From Luteibacter aegosomatis (GTDB lineage: Bacteria > Pseudomonadota > Gammaproteobacteria > Xanthomonadales > Rhodanobacteraceae), in assembly GCF_023078455.1 (NCBI RefSeq), contig NZ_CP095740.1, forward strand, positions 1,166,001 through 1,230,000: a DNA stretch of 64,000 nt, given 5' to 3'. The position numbers and the translations under genes were made by a program. Positions 1-10,680 of this stretch are shown here, piece after piece; within the stretch, counting starts at the first letter, position 1, and every line of letters begins with the position of its first letter. Below the pieces are notes generated by a model that was not told the origin of the DNA, did no database searches, and saw only the letters and a list, made by a program, of their open reading frames with translations.

Positions 1-19
1 GTGTCATGCCGGTGCCACG

Positions 20-793
20 TCAGCGGGCGATCGTGCGCTCGCTGCGATCGAGAAACTCCAGCATCTGCCGCACGTCTTCGCTGGTTTCGGCCTGTGCCTG
101 AAGCTGTTCACGAGCCTCGGCCAGCGGCAGGCCCGCCATGTAGAGCGTGCGGTAGGCGCGCTTGATGGCGGCGATGCGGTGGGTGTCGAAACCGCGCCGC
201 TTCAGGCCCTCGCTGTTGATGCCGCGCGGGCGGCCACGGGTTTCGTTGGCCATCATCACGAACGGAGGGACGTCGGAACCGACCAGGCAACCCATGCCGA
301 GGAAGGCATGCGCGCCGACCTTGCAGAACTGGTGCACGCCCGAATAACCGGACAGGATGGTCCAGTCGCCGATTTCCGCATGGCCGGCCAGGGCGGAGTA
401 ATTCGAGAACACGACGTTGTTGCCCACCTGGCAGTCGTGCGCGATGTGCACGTAGGCCAGCAGCCAATTGTCGTTGCCGATGCGCGTGATGCCGCCGCCG
501 TCGCCGGTGCCGCGGTTGATCGTGACGAACTCGCGGATGAGGTTGCGATCGCCGATCGCCACCTCGGTGCGCTCGCCCTGCCATTTCTTGTCCTGCGGCG
601 GACCGCCGATGGAGGCGAACTGGAGAATCCGGTTGTCGCGCCCGATGGTGGTGGGCCCCTCGATGACCACGTGGGGGCCGATGGTGGTGCCCTCGCCGAC
701 GACCACGTCGGCACCGATGATGGTGTAGGCACCGATGCTGACGTTGTCCGCGATTCGCGCGGACGGGTCGATCTGCGCGGTCGGATGGATCAT
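20..793 (-). CDS. lpxA: UDP-N-acetylglucosamine O-acyltransferase LpxA
   Basis: First step of lipid A synthesis in the cytoplasm: transfers a hydroxyacyl chain from acyl-ACP to the 3-OH of UDP-GlcNAc. The 257-aa product starts [10 protein letters not shown] and has the left-handed beta-helix hexapeptide pattern over its first two thirds; the HIAHDCQVG segment carries the catalytic His. Length fits the family (about 260 aa). The start at 793 is chosen over a longer reading because its ATG overlaps the fabZ stop (ATGA), so the two are translationally coupled. Last lipid A gene in the window; lpxB would be expected next, off the left edge. Confidence 0.97.
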   Translation of the reverse strand: MIHPTAQIDPSARIADNVSIGAYTIIGADVVVGEGTTIGPHVVIEGPTTIGRDNRILQFASIGGPPQDKKWQGERTEVAIGDRNLIREFVTINRGTGDGGGITRIGNDNWLLAYVHIAHDCQVGNNVVFSNYSALAGHAEIGDWTILSGYSGVHQFCKVGAHAFLGMGCLVGSDVPPFVMMANETRGRPRGINSEGLKRRGFDTHRIAAIKRAYRTLYMAGLPLAEAREQLQAQAETSEDVRQMLEFLDRSERTIAR

Positions 794-1263
794 TTGTCGT
801 TCCTCGCGGCGCACATCAGTTCGCAGCAGGCCACCACCTTGCCGTCGACCAGCGCCCTGGCCTCGAACAGGCCCATGCCGCGGATCAGGCGCTTGAGGGA
901 GACTTCCATGCGCAACTGGTCGCCCGGCGCCACCACCGAGGAGAAGCGGGCGTTGTCGACCTTCACCAAGTAGAACAGCGGGCTTCCGCCCTGGCCGTCC
1001 ATCTGGCTGGTGATCTGGGTGAGCAGGCCGGCGGTCTGCGCCATGGCCTCGACGATGAGCACGCCCGGCATCACCGGGTGCCCGGGGAAATGGCCCTGGA
1101 AGAACGGTTCGTTGATCGTGACGTTCTTGATGGCGGTGATGGTCTTGCCGGGATCGATCTCGATCACGCGGTCGACCAACAGGAACGGATAGCGGTGCGG
1201 CAGCAGTTGCTGGATCTGTTCCACGTCCACCGGGAGCTTCACGGCGGCTTTCGAATCGCTCAT
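790..1263 (-). CDS. fabZ: 3-hydroxyacyl-ACP dehydratase FabZ
   Basis: Dehydrates 3-hydroxyacyl-ACP to trans-2-enoyl-ACP in type II fatty acid synthesis. It competes with LpxA/LpxD for the same hydroxyacyl-ACP, which explains its place between them. The 157-aa hot-dog-fold protein shows the [13 protein letters not shown] entry strand and the catalytic [13 protein letters not shown] motif with the active-site His, followed by the conserved Glu in VEAMAQ. The start at 1263 (MSDSKAA) overlaps the lpxD stop by four bases. A longer upstream reading would run deep into lpxD and is not credible. Confidence 0.97.
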   Translation of the reverse strand: MSDSKAAVKLPVDVEQIQQLLPHRYPFLLVDRVIEIDPGKTITAIKNVTINEPFFQGHFPGHPVMPGVLIVEAMAQTAGLLTQITSQMDGQGGSPLFYLVKVDNARFSSVVAPGDQLRMEVSLKRLIRGMGLFEARALVDGKVVACCELMCAARNDK

Positions 1264-2288
1264 TGCCCTTTGTCCTTTTCCAGCGCCGCCAGGCGGCGCG
1301 CGTACTCGTCGAGGTGTTTCATGCGTGCCGCGTTGCGCCGCCATTGGCGGTTTTCCTGCAGCGGGGAACCTGAAGAATATTCACCCGGCTCACGGATCGA
1401 TGCCGTGACCAGGCTCTTGGCCGTGATGGTAACCCGGTCGGCCAGTTCGAGGTGGCCGAGGATGCCCGCGTTGCCGCCGATGAGGCAGTAGCGGCCGATT
1501 TTCGCGCTGCCGGCCACGGCCGAGCACCCGGCCATGGCGGTATGGGCGCCGATGTGCACGTTGTGGGCGATCTGGATCTGGTTGTCGAGCCGAACGTCTT
1601 CCTCAAGCACCGTATCGTCGAGCGCACCGCGGTCGATGGTGGTATTGGCGCCGATTTCGCAGTCGTCGCCGATCCGCACGCCGCCGAGCTGGGGCAGCTT
1701 CACCCAGTGGTCGCGGTCGAAGGCGAGGCCGAAACCGTCCGAGCCGATCACCGCGCCGGGGTGGACCAGCACGCGCTTGCCCAAGGTGACGCGGATCACC
1801 AGGGTGACTCGGGCGACCAGGCGCGAATCGGCGCCCACCACGCAGCCGGGGCCGATGGTGCATCCCGGTCCGAGGATGGCGCCTTCCTCGATCACCGCGC
1901 CGTCCTCGACGACGCAGCAGGGGCCCACGCTGGCCGTGGGATGCACGCGGGCGGAGGCGGACACCACGGCACTGGGATGGATGCCCCGCGGCGCGGCGGC
2001 ATGCTTCTCGAACAGGGCGGCGATCTTCGCGTAGGCGACGTAGGGGTCCTTCGCCACCAGGGCCGCGCCCTGGCGCAGCGGCAGGGCGTCGGCGTTGAGC
2101 ACGACGATGCCGGCCCGGGTGTCGGCCAGTTGCGAGGTGTATTTCGGGTTGGAGAGGAAGGTGAACTGCGTCGGCGTGGCCGTGGCCAGGGTGCCGATGC
2201 CGTCGACCGCGGTGGCCGGATCGCCATGCGCCTCGAGCCCGAACCGCTCGGCCAGTTCGCCAAGCGTGAATTGCGGATTCCCGCTCAC
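1260..2288 (-). CDS. lpxD: UDP-3-O-acylglucosamine N-acyltransferase LpxD
   Basis: Third lipid A enzyme; adds the N-linked hydroxyacyl chain to UDP-3-O-acyl-glucosamine. The 342-aa protein has the N-terminal uridine-binding domain ([13 protein letters not shown]), a hexapeptide beta-helix in the middle with catalytic His in QIAHNVHIG, and a C-terminal helical tail. The start is a GTG at 2288, chosen because GGGAG sits about 7 nt upstream and homologues begin just before FTLGEL; an upstream ATG at 2336 would add 16 non-conserved residues. In many gammaproteobacteria skp lies between bamA and lpxD; here only 89 bp separate them. Confidence 0.96.
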   Translation of the reverse strand: MSGNPQFTLGELAERFGLEAHGDPATAVDGIGTLATATPTQFTFLSNPKYTSQLADTRAGIVVLNADALPLRQGAALVAKDPYVAYAKIAALFEKHAAAPRGIHPSAVVSASARVHPTASVGPCCVVEDGAVIEEGAILGPGCTIGPGCVVGADSRLVARVTLVIRVTLGKRVLVHPGAVIGSDGFGLAFDRDHWVKLPQLGGVRIGDDCEIGANTTIDRGALDDTVLEEDVRLDNQIQIAHNVHIGAHTAMAGCSAVAGSAKIGRYCLIGGNAGILGHLELADRVTITAKSLVTASIREPGEYSSGSPLQENRQWRRNAARMKHLDEYARRLAALEKDKGQ

Positions 2289-2377
2289 AGGAAAGCTCCC
2301 AAAAAGAAGGGGTGGCAGAGGATCGCCCCCTGCCACCCCACGATTCTACTTACTGTTTACCCTTTACGGTCCACGCC

Positions 2378-4798
2378 TTAGAACGTGTTGCCGAAGGTGA
2401 ACTGGATGCGCTCGACGAAGCGGTTGTCGTCGGTCTTCTTACGGAACGGCACGGCGAAGTTGATGATCAGCGGGCCGATCGGCGCCTGCCACTGCAGCGA
2501 GAGGCCGGTGGAAGCGCGCAGTTCGCTGGCGTCGAAGGACGAGTAGTCCTTGTAGACGTTGCCGACGTCGACAAACCAGCTCACGCGGGCCGTGTTCACG
2601 TCCTTCAGGAAGGGCAGGGGCAGGAACATCTGCGCGGTACCCAGCACCTTGAAGGCGCCACCGATCGGCTGGCCGTAGGAGTAATAGCCGCCGCTGCATC
2701 GACCGTGGCTGTCCGGATTGGGGCTGGCGCTGCCGCCGTCGCAGAGGCGGGGACCCAGGGTGTTGTCCTGGAAGCCGCGCACGTCGCGCACGCCGCCCGC
2801 GTAGTAGTTCTCCCAGAAGGGGAACTGCACCTTGTCGCCCTTGCTGTAGATCTTGGCGCCCACCGTGCCGTCGGGATTGATCGCGTAGCCGTCGTTGTCG
2901 TACGTCTGGCCGTAGGTCTTGCCATAGCCGACCTGACCGTCGAGATAGAGCACGAAGCCCTTGCCGATGGGCCAATAGTGGTTGGCTTCGCCGAACAGCT
3001 TGTAGAACTGCACCGTCGAGCCGGGCAGCGCACCCTCGATCGACGCCGTCAGCTGGCCGCCACGGGTGGGCGCCCAGTAGCTGTTGCGGGTGTCGTGGGT
3101 GTAGCCCAGGCTCGTGGTCCACGAGTGGATGGTCTTGTTGCCGATGGCCCGCTGGTACGCCGAAAGCTGGGACGGCGTCAGGTACGACGTGTTGATGAGG
3201 TTGGAGCTGACGCCCAGGCTCGTCGACAGCGAATCGTAGTCGGTGATCGGGAACGACAGCGTGGTCTGGAACGACTTGGTGCTGTAGGTGTAGTTCGCCA
3301 GGTCGGTGTCGCCGTAATCGAGCTTGCTGTAACCGAGGTTATAGCCCAGCTGGATGCCCGAGTCGGTGAGGTACGGGTTCACGTAGCTGGCGTTGATGCG
3401 CTTGTAGTACGTGCTGGTTTCCGCGCCGATCGAGAAGCGGTCGCCCGTACCCAGGAAGTTGTTCTGCGACACCGAGGCCGACAGGATGATGCCGGAGTAC
3501 TGCGAGTAGCCCACGCCGAACATCAGCGAGCCGGCGGACTGTTCTTCCACCTTCACCGTGAGGTCGACCTGGTCGACGGTGCCCGGCACGAGCTGCTTGT
3601 CGACATCGACGGTCTTGAAGTAGCCGAGGCGCTGCAGGCGGGTCTTCGAACGGTCGATGGCGCCCTGCGCGTACCACGCGCCCTCGAGCTGGCGCATTTC
3701 GCGGCGGAGCACCTCGTCTTCGGTGCGGGTGTTGCCCTGGAACACCACGCGGCGCACGTACACGCGCTTGCCCGGCTCGATGAAGAGGGTGAGGTCGGCG
3801 GTGCGCTTGTCCTTGTCGAGCTTGGGCACCGGGGTGACCTTCGCGAAGGCGTAGCCGATGTTCGCGAGGATGCCCTTGATGGCGTCGGTGCTGGCTTCGA
3901 TGGCCGCGTGGTTGAAGGTGTCGCCCTTGTGCACGTAGACCAGCTTGCGCAGCGTCTCTTCGGGCAGGATCAGCTCACCGAGCAGCTTCACGTCGGAGAC
4001 GGTGTAGACCTCGCCTTCCTTGACGCTGGCGTCGACGTACATGCTGCGCTTGTCCGGGCTGATCGCCACCTGGGTGGAATCCAGGCCGAAATCGGCGTAG
4101 CCGCGGTTGAGGTAGTAGTTGCTGAGCTTCTCGAGGTCGCCCGAGAGCTTTTCGCGCGAGTACTGGTCGTCCTTGGAGTACCACGACAGCCAGCCGGTGG
4201 TGTTGGACTCGAAACCGTCGCGGATGGCCTTGTCGGGGAAGGCCTTGTTGCCGACGATGTTGATTTCCTTGATCTTGGCCGCCTTGCCTTCGCGAATTTC
4301 GATATCGATGGCGACGCGGTTGCGATCGAGGCGGGTCACGTGCGGTTCGACCGACACGTTGTACTTGCCGCGGTTGTAGTACTGGCGGATGAGCTCCTGC
4401 TGCACGCGGTCGAGCGACAGGCGGTCGAAGGTCTCGCCTTCGGCCAGGCCGATTTCCTTCAGGCCCTTGCGCAGGTCGTCTTCCTTGATGTCCTTGTTGC
4501 CGCGCAGGGTGAGTTTGGCGATGGCCGGGCGCTCCACGACCTTGATCACCAGGATGTCGCCCTGGCGGTCGAGTTCGACGTCGCTGAAGAACTTGGTCTG
4601 GTAGAGGGCGCGGATCGCGGCCTGGGCCTTGTCGTCACTCAGCGTGTCGCCCTTTTCGACGGGCAGGTAGCTCAGTACCGTGCCCTGCGCGATACGCGTC
4701 AGGCCATCGATACGGATGTCGGAAACGACGAACGGCTCGAAAGCAAGCGCATTGGCGGACAGGGAGGCAAGCAGGATCAGGGCGGCGATACGCTTCAT
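2378..4798 (-). CDS. bamA: Outer membrane protein assembly factor BamA
   Basis: Essential core of the BAM complex, which folds and inserts beta-barrel proteins into the outer membrane. The 806-aa precursor begins MKRIAALILL with a Sec signal peptide (cleavage likely after ANALA). Five POTRA domains follow (about residues 22-425), then a 16-strand Omp85 barrel with the VRGF motif (VRGFQDNTLGP), ending in the aromatic-rich VERIQFTFGNTF beta-signal. The start at 4798 is the first ATG before a proper signal peptide; an upstream GTG at 4861 would prepend a charged, non-signal extension. A 165-bp gap without a clear promoter separates it from rseP. Confidence 0.98.
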   Translation of the reverse strand: MKRIAALILLASLSANALAFEPFVVSDIRIDGLTRIAQGTVLSYLPVEKGDTLSDDKAQAAIRALYQTKFFSDVELDRQGDILVIKVVERPAIAKLTLRGNKDIKEDDLRKGLKEIGLAEGETFDRLSLDRVQQELIRQYYNRGKYNVSVEPHVTRLDRNRVAIDIEIREGKAAKIKEINIVGNKAFPDKAIRDGFESNTTGWLSWYSKDDQYSREKLSGDLEKLSNYYLNRGYADFGLDSTQVAISPDKRSMYVDASVKEGEVYTVSDVKLLGELILPEETLRKLVYVHKGDTFNHAAIEASTDAIKGILANIGYAFAKVTPVPKLDKDKRTADLTLFIEPGKRVYVRRVVFQGNTRTEDEVLRREMRQLEGAWYAQGAIDRSKTRLQRLGYFKTVDVDKQLVPGTVDQVDLTVKVEEQSAGSLMFGVGYSQYSGIILSASVSQNNFLGTGDRFSIGAETSTYYKRINASYVNPYLTDSGIQLGYNLGYSKLDYGDTDLANYTYSTKSFQTTLSFPITDYDSLSTSLGVSSNLINTSYLTPSQLSAYQRAIGNKTIHSWTTSLGYTHDTRNSYWAPTRGGQLTASIEGALPGSTVQFYKLFGEANHYWPIGKGFVLYLDGQVGYGKTYGQTYDNDGYAINPDGTVGAKIYSKGDKVQFPFWENYYAGGVRDVRGFQDNTLGPRLCDGGSASPNPDSHGRCSGGYYSYGQPIGGAFKVLGTAQMFLPLPFLKDVNTARVSWFVDVGNVYKDYSSFDASELRASTGLSLQWQAPIGPLIINFAVPFRKKTDDNRFVERIQFTFGNTF

Positions 4799-4963
4799 CG
4801 TCGATTCCGTTGGGTTAATTCCAGCCGCAGGCGGACGAGGCCGGCGACCGAAGAGGAGCACGCGCCGGACTCATGCCCGGCGTCGTTCGGCCATGGGCGC
4901 GGATGCGTCCAGGGCCTGGGTGATACGGTTGTGGTTCGGGTCCGCGCAACGCGTGGGCCTTCG

Positions 4964-6310
4964 TCACGAGACGAGCATTCGCTGGATGTCGTTGAAAAAC
5001 GCCAACCCCATCAGGGTAAACAGCAAGGCGAGCCCCACATACTGGCCTGCGATCATCGTGCGTTCGCTTACCGGACTGCCTTTGACCAACTCGATAAGGT
5101 AATACAGCAGGTGTCCACCGTCCAAGACGGGGATGGGCAGCAGGTTCAGGATGGCCAGGCTGAGCGAGACCAGCGCGAGGAAATTGAGGAACCAGCCGAG
5201 GCCGCGGTTGGCCGAGTCGTTGGCGACCTGCGCGATGCCGATCACGCCGGAAAGGTTCTTGGTGGAGGCCTCGCCGGAAAGCATCTTGCCGATCAGCCCC
5301 AGCGTGTTGCGGGTACCGGTCCAGGTGGCCGACAGCGACTCGGTGAAGGCGCGTACCGGCCCGTAGCGCAGCGTGGCGGCCTCGGGCGGCACGGCGGAGA
5401 TGCCGATCATCCAGCGGACCGGCTGGCCTTCCTCGGACTTCATGCGTGCCGTGAGTTCCACCGTGGAGGGCTGTCCGTCGCGCACGATGGCCAGCGAGAG
5501 CTTCGGCGACTTCTTCGCTTCGTCGGGCACCAGCTTGGTGAAGGCCTCGAAGTTGTCGACGGGGATGCCGTTGACGCCGACGATGCGGTCGCCGGGGCGC
5601 AGGCCGGCCAGGGAGGCGGGGTCGCCCGGCAGCACCGTGCCGACCACGGCCGGCAGGGGCGCCATGGCCAGGCCGAGCTGGTTGAAGCGCTGGCCGATGT
5701 CGCCGGTGTTGTCGAGCTTCTGCAACGGCAGGACCACGTCACGCTGCGCGCCGTCGGTGCCCTTCACGCGGACCGGCAGCGGCGAGGTGCCGAGCAGCGC
5801 ATTGGCGAGCACGTCCATGGCGTCGCTCCAGGTGCCCACCGGCTGGCCGTCCATCGCGACGATTCGGTCGCCCGGGCGAATGCCCGCCTGGGCGGCGACG
5901 GAGGAAGGCGCGGCGGTGACCATCGGCGCGACGTCGGGCTTGCCCACGATGTACATCGCCCAGAAGGCGGCGACGGTGAAGATCAGGTTGAACGCGGGAC
6001 CGGCGGCGACGATGGCGATGCGCTTCCATACGGGCTTGGCGGTGAATTCCTCACCCGCCTGGGAGGGATCGACGTCCGCCTCGCGGGCGTCGAGCATCTT
6101 CACGTAGCCGCCCAGCGGAATCGCGGCGATCTGGTATTCGGTGCCGTCCTTCGCGACGCGCCGCCACAAGGGGCGTCCGAAACCGACCGAGAAGCGCAGC
6201 ACGCGCACGCCACAGCGGCGCGCGACCCAGTAGTGGCCGAATTCGTGAAAGGTCACCAGGACGCCCAGCGTCACCAGCAGCCAGAATACGGAACCAAGGA
6301 AAGGGCTCAT
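4964..6310 (-). CDS. rseP: Site-2 intramembrane zinc metalloprotease RseP
   Basis: Inner-membrane protease that cuts the RseA anti-sigma factor after DegS, releasing sigma-E, and also clears signal-peptide remnants. The 448-aa protein has the zinc site HEFGH (His22, Glu23, His26) in the first transmembrane helix. Two periplasmic PDZ domains follow, each with the RPGDRI signature, and the second metal motif LLPIPVLDGGHL lies in a C-terminal helix. Length equals the E. coli protein. It lies upstream of bamA, 44 bp after dxr, the usual envelope cluster order. Confidence 0.97.
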   Translation of the reverse strand: MSPFLGSVFWLLVTLGVLVTFHEFGHYWVARRCGVRVLRFSVGFGRPLWRRVAKDGTEYQIAAIPLGGYVKMLDAREADVDPSQAGEEFTAKPVWKRIAIVAAGPAFNLIFTVAAFWAMYIVGKPDVAPMVTAAPSSVAAQAGIRPGDRIVAMDGQPVGTWSDAMDVLANALLGTSPLPVRVKGTDGAQRDVVLPLQKLDNTGDIGQRFNQLGLAMAPLPAVVGTVLPGDPASLAGLRPGDRIVGVNGIPVDNFEAFTKLVPDEAKKSPKLSLAIVRDGQPSTVELTARMKSEEGQPVRWMIGISAVPPEAATLRYGPVRAFTESLSATWTGTRNTLGLIGKMLSGEASTKNLSGVIGIAQVANDSANRGLGWFLNFLALVSLSLAILNLLPIPVLDGGHLLYYLIELVKGSPVSERTMIAGQYVGLALLFTLMGLAFFNDIQRMLVS

Positions 6311-6354
6311 CGGGAAAGACGGGTCTCGAAAAAAAACGTTTGGGTGGAGCGAGT

Positions 6355-7539
6355 TTAGCAGTAAGCGCGGCGGAGCACGTCGCGTGCCGACCGACGCGCC
6401 TCCGCGTCGCGTTCCGCGAGGGTCTGGACATCGACCACGGCTTGGGCCGGCAGTTCCTGAAGAACGCGTTCGACGACCTCGGCGATGCCAAGGAAGGGCA
6501 GGGTGCCGCCGAGGAAGGCGTCCACGGCCACTTCATTGGCCGCGTTCAGGATGGCGGTGGCGTCGCCCCCGGCGCGCAGGGCCTCGAAGGCCAGGGCCAG
6601 GCAACGGAAGGTGCGGGTGTCGGGCGCCTCGAAGTCGAGCCGGGCGTGGGCCGCCAGGTCGAGGGGGGGGACCCCGGCCTCGATGCGCTCGGGCCAGGCC
6701 AGCGCGCAGGCGATGGCCGTGCGCATGTCGGGGTTGCCTAGCTGGGCCAGCATGGAGCCGTCCACGTAGTCGACCAGCGAGTGCACGAGGCTCTGCGGGT
6801 GGACGACCACCTCGATGGCATCCGGCGGCGCCTGGAACAGATGGTGGGCCTCGATGACCTCCAGCCCCTTGTTCATCAGGGTGGCCGAATCGACCGAGAT
6901 CTTCCGGCCCATCGACCATTTCGGATGGGCGCAGGCCTGGTCGGGCGTGACGCTGCCCAGCTCGGCGCGCGTGCGGCCACGGAAAGGGCCGCCCGATGCG
7001 GTGAGCACCAACCGTCGGACGCCCGAGCGACCGACGCCGGGGCGGCCCTGCGGCAGGCATTGGAAGATCGCGTTGTGCTCGGAGTCGACGGGGATCAGGT
7101 CGCCGCCACCCTCGTGCAAGGCGGCGAGCAGCAGCTCGCCGGCCATCACGATGGATTCCTTATTGGCCAGCAGAAGCCGTTTTCCCGCGCGTGCGGCGGC
7201 AAGCGTGGAATCCAGGCCCGCGGCGCCCACGATGGCGGCCACTACCGTGTCGCATAGCGGGCCGGCCGCGGCGGCGGTCACCGCGTCGGCGCCGGAGGCC
7301 ACCTCGCAGCGCACGCCGGCGGCCGCGAGTCGACGGGCCAGGTCGGCTTCCATCGAGGGATCGGCGACGATGGCGAGATCCGGCCTGAAGCGTTCGCAGA
7401 GCCGCGCAAGGGCTTCGGTGCCGCGGTGGGCCACCAGCACGCTGGCGCGGAAACGATCGGGGTGGCGGGCGATGACGTCGAGCGTGCTGGTGCCGATGGA
7501 GCCGGTGGCGCCGAGCACCGCGACCTGGCGAAGCGTCAT
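6355..7539 (-). CDS. dxr: 1-deoxy-D-xylulose 5-phosphate reductoisomerase
   Basis: Second enzyme of the MEP isoprenoid pathway: converts DXP to MEP with NADPH and a divalent metal. The 394-aa protein begins [20 protein letters not shown], a classical NADPH-binding Rossmann loop. It also has the metal-binding [12 protein letters not shown] motif and the conserved [18 protein letters not shown] segment. The start at 7539 lies 2 bp after the cdsA stop, indicating coupling. It supplies precursors used by UppS, encoded two genes upstream. Confidence 0.97.
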   Translation of the reverse strand: MTLRQVAVLGATGSIGTSTLDVIARHPDRFRASVLVAHRGTEALARLCERFRPDLAIVADPSMEADLARRLAAAGVRCEVASGADAVTAAAAGPLCDTVVAAIVGAAGLDSTLAAARAGKRLLLANKESIVMAGELLLAALHEGGGDLIPVDSEHNAIFQCLPQGRPGVGRSGVRRLVLTASGGPFRGRTRAELGSVTPDQACAHPKWSMGRKISVDSATLMNKGLEVIEAHHLFQAPPDAIEVVVHPQSLVHSLVDYVDGSMLAQLGNPDMRTAIACALAWPERIEAGVPPLDLAAHARLDFEAPDTRTFRCLALAFEALRAGGDATAILNAANEVAVDAFLGGTLPFLGIAEVVERVLQELPAQAVVDVQTLAERDAEARRSARDVLRRAYC

Positions 7540-7541
7540 CG

Positions 7542-8360
7542 TCAGAGTCCGAGCAGGAGTTTGCCGGCCGCGAAGATCGGCAGCGCGGCGAACACGCTGT
7601 CGAGACGGTCGAGCAAGCCTCCATGGCCGGGAAAGAGCGCGCCGGAATCCTTCACGTCCGCGTGGCGCTTGAGCAGGCTTTCGTAGAGATCGCCGACCAC
7701 GGCGATGGCGACCGTCAGCACGCCGAGCACGAGCATGCCCAGCAGTTGCGCACCGTCGCGCACGCCCAGCAGGTAACCGCCGAGCGGGGCGACCGCGCCG
7801 CCGGCCAGCACCGCGCCGTAGACGCCCGCCCAGGTCTTCCCCGGGCTGATGCGCGGCGCGAGCTTGCGGCGACCGAAACGGCGGCCGCTGAAATAGGCTC
7901 CGGTATCGGCGGCCCAGACGATGACCAGGGCCAGCAGGGTCCACCAATGACCGCGGTCGCTGCCGTGCAGGGCGATGGCGGAGGCCAGCGCGGGTACGAT
8001 CACCAGCACGCCCGCACCGAGCTTGAGCAGGCGGTTTTCGCTGTTTGGGGCGGCGGCGAAGGTGAAGTGGCGCAACCAGAAGCAGCAGCCGATCCACCAG
8101 GCTACGCCGACGAAGGTAAGCACCGTGAGCACGCCCGGAGTGCGCACCACGACCAGGGCGCCCAGCAGGGCGGCGGCCAGCGCCGCCACGATGCCGCGCC
8201 CGACGGGCGTGCGGCAACCGGCGAGCAGGCTCCATTCCCAGGCCGCGATGACGAAGACCAAAGCCACCACGGCGGCGAAGAAGCCGGTCGGCGGCAGCAG
8301 GATGAGCGCCAGGACCAGGGGCAGGAGGATCGCGGCGGTGGTGATGCGTTGCTTCAGCAT
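7542..8360 (-). CDS. cdsA: Phosphatidate cytidylyltransferase CdsA
   Basis: Makes CDP-diacylglycerol from phosphatidate and CTP, the branch point of phospholipid synthesis, in the inner membrane. The 272-aa protein has about eight hydrophobic helices and the CTP-transferase C-terminal signature, here [27 protein letters not shown], with the conserved acidic and basic residues. The start at 8360 (MLKQRITTA) gives a normal N-terminal membrane segment; the open reading upstream to 8429 lies inside uppS and is rejected. The gene sits 10 bp after uppS. Confidence 0.96.
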   Translation of the reverse strand: MLKQRITTAAILLPLVLALILLPPTGFFAAVVALVFVIAAWEWSLLAGCRTPVGRGIVAALAAALLGALVVVRTPGVLTVLTFVGVAWWIGCCFWLRHFTFAAAPNSENRLLKLGAGVLVIVPALASAIALHGSDRGHWWTLLALVIVWAADTGAYFSGRRFGRRKLAPRISPGKTWAGVYGAVLAGGAVAPLGGYLLGVRDGAQLLGMLVLGVLTVAIAVVGDLYESLLKRHADVKDSGALFPGHGGLLDRLDSVFAALPIFAAGKLLLGL

Positions 8361-8370
8361 GATCTGAGGG

Positions 8371-9111
8371 TCAGCCCGTGGTGGCGACCTGTTCGCCGGT
8401 GCGGCCGTAGCGGCGCTCGCGGCGGGCATAGTCGTCGATGGCCTCGGCGAGGCAGGCCTGGTCGACGTCGGGCCACAGGGTGTCGGTGAAATACAGCTCG
8501 GCGTAGGCGATCTGCCAGAGAAGGAAGTTGCTCACCCGATGCTCGCCACCGGTGCGGATGAAGAGATCGAGCGGCGGCTGGTCGGCGAGGCAGGTGTAGC
8601 CGTGAAGGCGGGTTTCGTCGATCTCGGAGGCGGCGAACTCGCCGCGCGCCACGGCCTCGGCGGCGCGGCGCGCGGCGTTGGCGATGTCCCAGCGGCCGCC
8701 GTAGTTCACGGCCACGTTCATGTTGAGGGCCGTGTTGCCGGCCGTGCGCTCCATGGCGCCCTGCATGCGCTTGCGCAACTCGGGCGCGAAGGCGTCGAGG
8801 TCGCCGACGAAGCGGATGCGCACGCCGTTGCCGTGCAGTTCGTCCACTTCGCGGTCGATGGCCTTGAGGAACAGCTCCATCAATGCCGACACCTCGGTGG
8901 GCGGGCGCTTCCAGTTTTCGCTGGAAAAGGCGAATAGGGTGAGCGACTCGATGCCGCGGCGCAGGCAGAATTCCACCGCCTCGCGCACGGCTTTCTGACC
9001 GGCGTGGTGCCCGAACGTACGGGGCCGCAGGCGCTGTTTCGCCCAGCGGCCGTTGCCGTCCATCACGATGGCGAGATGGCGTGGTACCCGCGCGTCGGGC
9101 TTCGGGGCCAT
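8371..9111 (-). CDS. uppS: Undecaprenyl diphosphate synthase
   Basis: cis-Prenyltransferase that makes the C55 carrier lipid for peptidoglycan and O-antigen from FPP and IPP. The 246-aa protein has the catalytic VMDGNGRWAK motif (Asp and the diphosphate-binding GNGR) near residues 16-25, FAFSSENWKRP near 60-70, and the C-terminal LFIRTGGEHRVSNFLLWQ substrate motif. Length is typical (about 250 aa). Position between frr and cdsA is the standard gene order. Confidence 0.97.
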   Translation of the reverse strand: MAPKPDARVPRHLAIVMDGNGRWAKQRLRPRTFGHHAGQKAVREAVEFCLRRGIESLTLFAFSSENWKRPPTEVSALMELFLKAIDREVDELHGNGVRIRFVGDLDAFAPELRKRMQGAMERTAGNTALNMNVAVNYGGRWDIANAARRAAEAVARGEFAASEIDETRLHGYTCLADQPPLDLFIRTGGEHRVSNFLLWQIAYAELYFTDTLWPDVDQACLAEAIDDYARRERRYGRTGEQVATTG

Positions 9112-9131
9112 GCAGGCGAACCGATGGCGCG

Positions 9132-9689
9132 TCAGAGCGCCATCAGCTCCTTTTCCTTTTCCGACACCACGTCGTCGACGTTCTTGACGTACTTGTCGGT
9201 GAGCTTCTGGATGTCGTCGTCGGCGCGCTTCTTGTCGTCTTCCGTGATGGCCTTGTCCTTCAGCAGCTTGTCGACGTGCTGGATGGCGTCGCGGCGCACG
9301 TTGCGGATGGCGATCTTGGCCTGTTCGCCCTCCTTCGCCACGCTCTTGGCGAGCTCCTTGCGGCGCTCCTCGGTCGGCGGCGGGAAGTTGAGGCGGATGT
9401 CCATGCCCATGGTGGTGGGCGTGATGCCGAGGTCGGACGCCATGATGGCCTTCTCGATCGGGCCGATCATGGCCTTGTCGAACGGCTTGACCGACAGCGA
9501 GCGGGCATCGGGCGTGGTCACGTTGGCGACCTGCGCCAGCGGGGTATCGGTGCCGTAATAGGGCACCTTGATGTTCTCGAGGATCTGCGGGTTGGCGCGA
9601 CCGGTGCGGATCGACTTCAGGTCGTGCTTGAGCGAATCGATGCTCTTGCCCATGCGGGTCTCAGCATCTTTCTTGATGTCGTTGATCAT
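9132..9689 (-). CDS. frr: Ribosome recycling factor
   Basis: Splits post-termination ribosomes together with EF-G. The 185-aa protein shows the three-helix-bundle signature with SIRTGRANPQIL near residue 30 and the hinge region DIRLNFPPPTEERRKEL around residue 105; length equals the family norm. The start at 9689 (MINDIKKDAE) is chosen over an upstream in-frame start because homologues begin here. Lies 21 bp from uppS and about 90 bp after pyrH. Confidence 0.97.
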   Translation of the reverse strand: MINDIKKDAETRMGKSIDSLKHDLKSIRTGRANPQILENIKVPYYGTDTPLAQVANVTTPDARSLSVKPFDKAMIGPIEKAIMASDLGITPTTMGMDIRLNFPPPTEERRKELAKSVAKEGEQAKIAIRNVRRDAIQHVDKLLKDKAITEDDKKRADDDIQKLTDKYVKNVDDVVSEKEKELMAL

Positions 9690-9778
9690 GGGCTTGTTTC
9701 CGGTGGAACGGTCAGCAGGCGAGTATAGCAGGGAGGGCGGCGCGGCCGTGCCGCGCCGCACCGTGGCGCCCGGGCGGT

Positions 9779-10501
9779 TCAGCCGGCGTCGACGAGGGTG
9801 CCGACGGGCTCGCCCTTCATGATCTTCATGAGGTTGCCGGGCTCGGTCATGTCGTAGATGCGCAGCGGCAGCTTGTTTTCACGGCACAGGGCGATGGCGG
9901 CGGTGTCCATCACCTCGAGGCGGCGCTCGATGACCTGGTTGTAGGTGAGGTGTTCGTAGCGGGTGGCGTCGGCATGGCGCTTCGGGTCGGCGCTGTACAC
10001 GCCGTCGACCTTGGTGGCCTTCAGCAGCAGGTCGGCACCCACTTCCACGGCACGCAGGGCGGCGGCGGAGTCGGTGGTGAAGAACGGATTGCCGATGCCG
10101 GCGGCGAAGAGGGTGACGCGGCCCTTTTCGAGGTGGCGGATGGCGCGACGGCGGATGAAGTCCTCGCAGACTTCGTTGATCTTGATGGCGCTCATCGTGC
10201 GAGCTTCGCCGCCGAGCTTCTCGATGGCGTCCTGCATGGCCAGCGCGTTCATCACGGTGGCGAGCATGCCCATGTGGTCGCCGGTGACGCGATCCATGCC
10301 CGACGCGGCCAGGCCGGCGCCGCGGAAGATGTTGCCGCCGCCGATGACGACGCCGACCTGCACGCCGGCATCGCGCACTTCGAGGATTTCCTTCGCGAGA
10401 CGGCCGATCACCTTGGGATCGATGCCGTAGTCTTCGCTGCCCATGAGGGCTTCACCGGAGAGCTTGAGCAGGATGCGGCGATGATTCAGCGGGGTGCTCA
10501 T
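9779..10501 (-). CDS. pyrH: Uridylate kinase PyrH
   Basis: Phosphorylates UMP to UDP with ATP; hexameric, regulated by GTP and UTP in related bacteria. The 240-aa protein has [12 protein letters not shown] at the N-terminus, the GGGNIFRG phosphate loop near residue 57 and the C-terminal [12 protein letters not shown] segment. The start at 10501 (MSTPLNHRR) has GGAG nine bases upstream. The gene follows the strong hairpin at 10681-10706, so it probably has its own promoter in the 10502-10680 interval. Confidence 0.97.
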   Translation of the reverse strand: MSTPLNHRRILLKLSGEALMGSEDYGIDPKVIGRLAKEILEVRDAGVQVGVVIGGGNIFRGAGLAASGMDRVTGDHMGMLATVMNALAMQDAIEKLGGEARTMSAIKINEVCEDFIRRRAIRHLEKGRVTLFAAGIGNPFFTTDSAAALRAVEVGADLLLKATKVDGVYSADPKRHADATRYEHLTYNQVIERRLEVMDTAAIALCRENKLPLRIYDMTEPGNLMKIMKGEPVGTLVDAG

Positions 10502-10680
10502 GGGGGGTCTCCAGATTGTGTGGGGCAAAACGCGCGTAGTGTAGCGCGCGTTCTTTGTTACAGGAACGTGAAAAACTGTCGCAATTCACCAAACCGGGAA
10601 CGACCCTTGTTTGCGTTCATGAGTCCGTCGGTCGCTCCCGGTCCCTGGGGGACGCCTTGGGTGGGGAGGCGGGCATAAAA

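Noticed and set aside
2312..6358. A 1348-codon open frame on the plus strand
   Set aside because: It is antisense to bamA and rseP; long antisense frames are common in GC-rich DNA and its product has no domain pattern.
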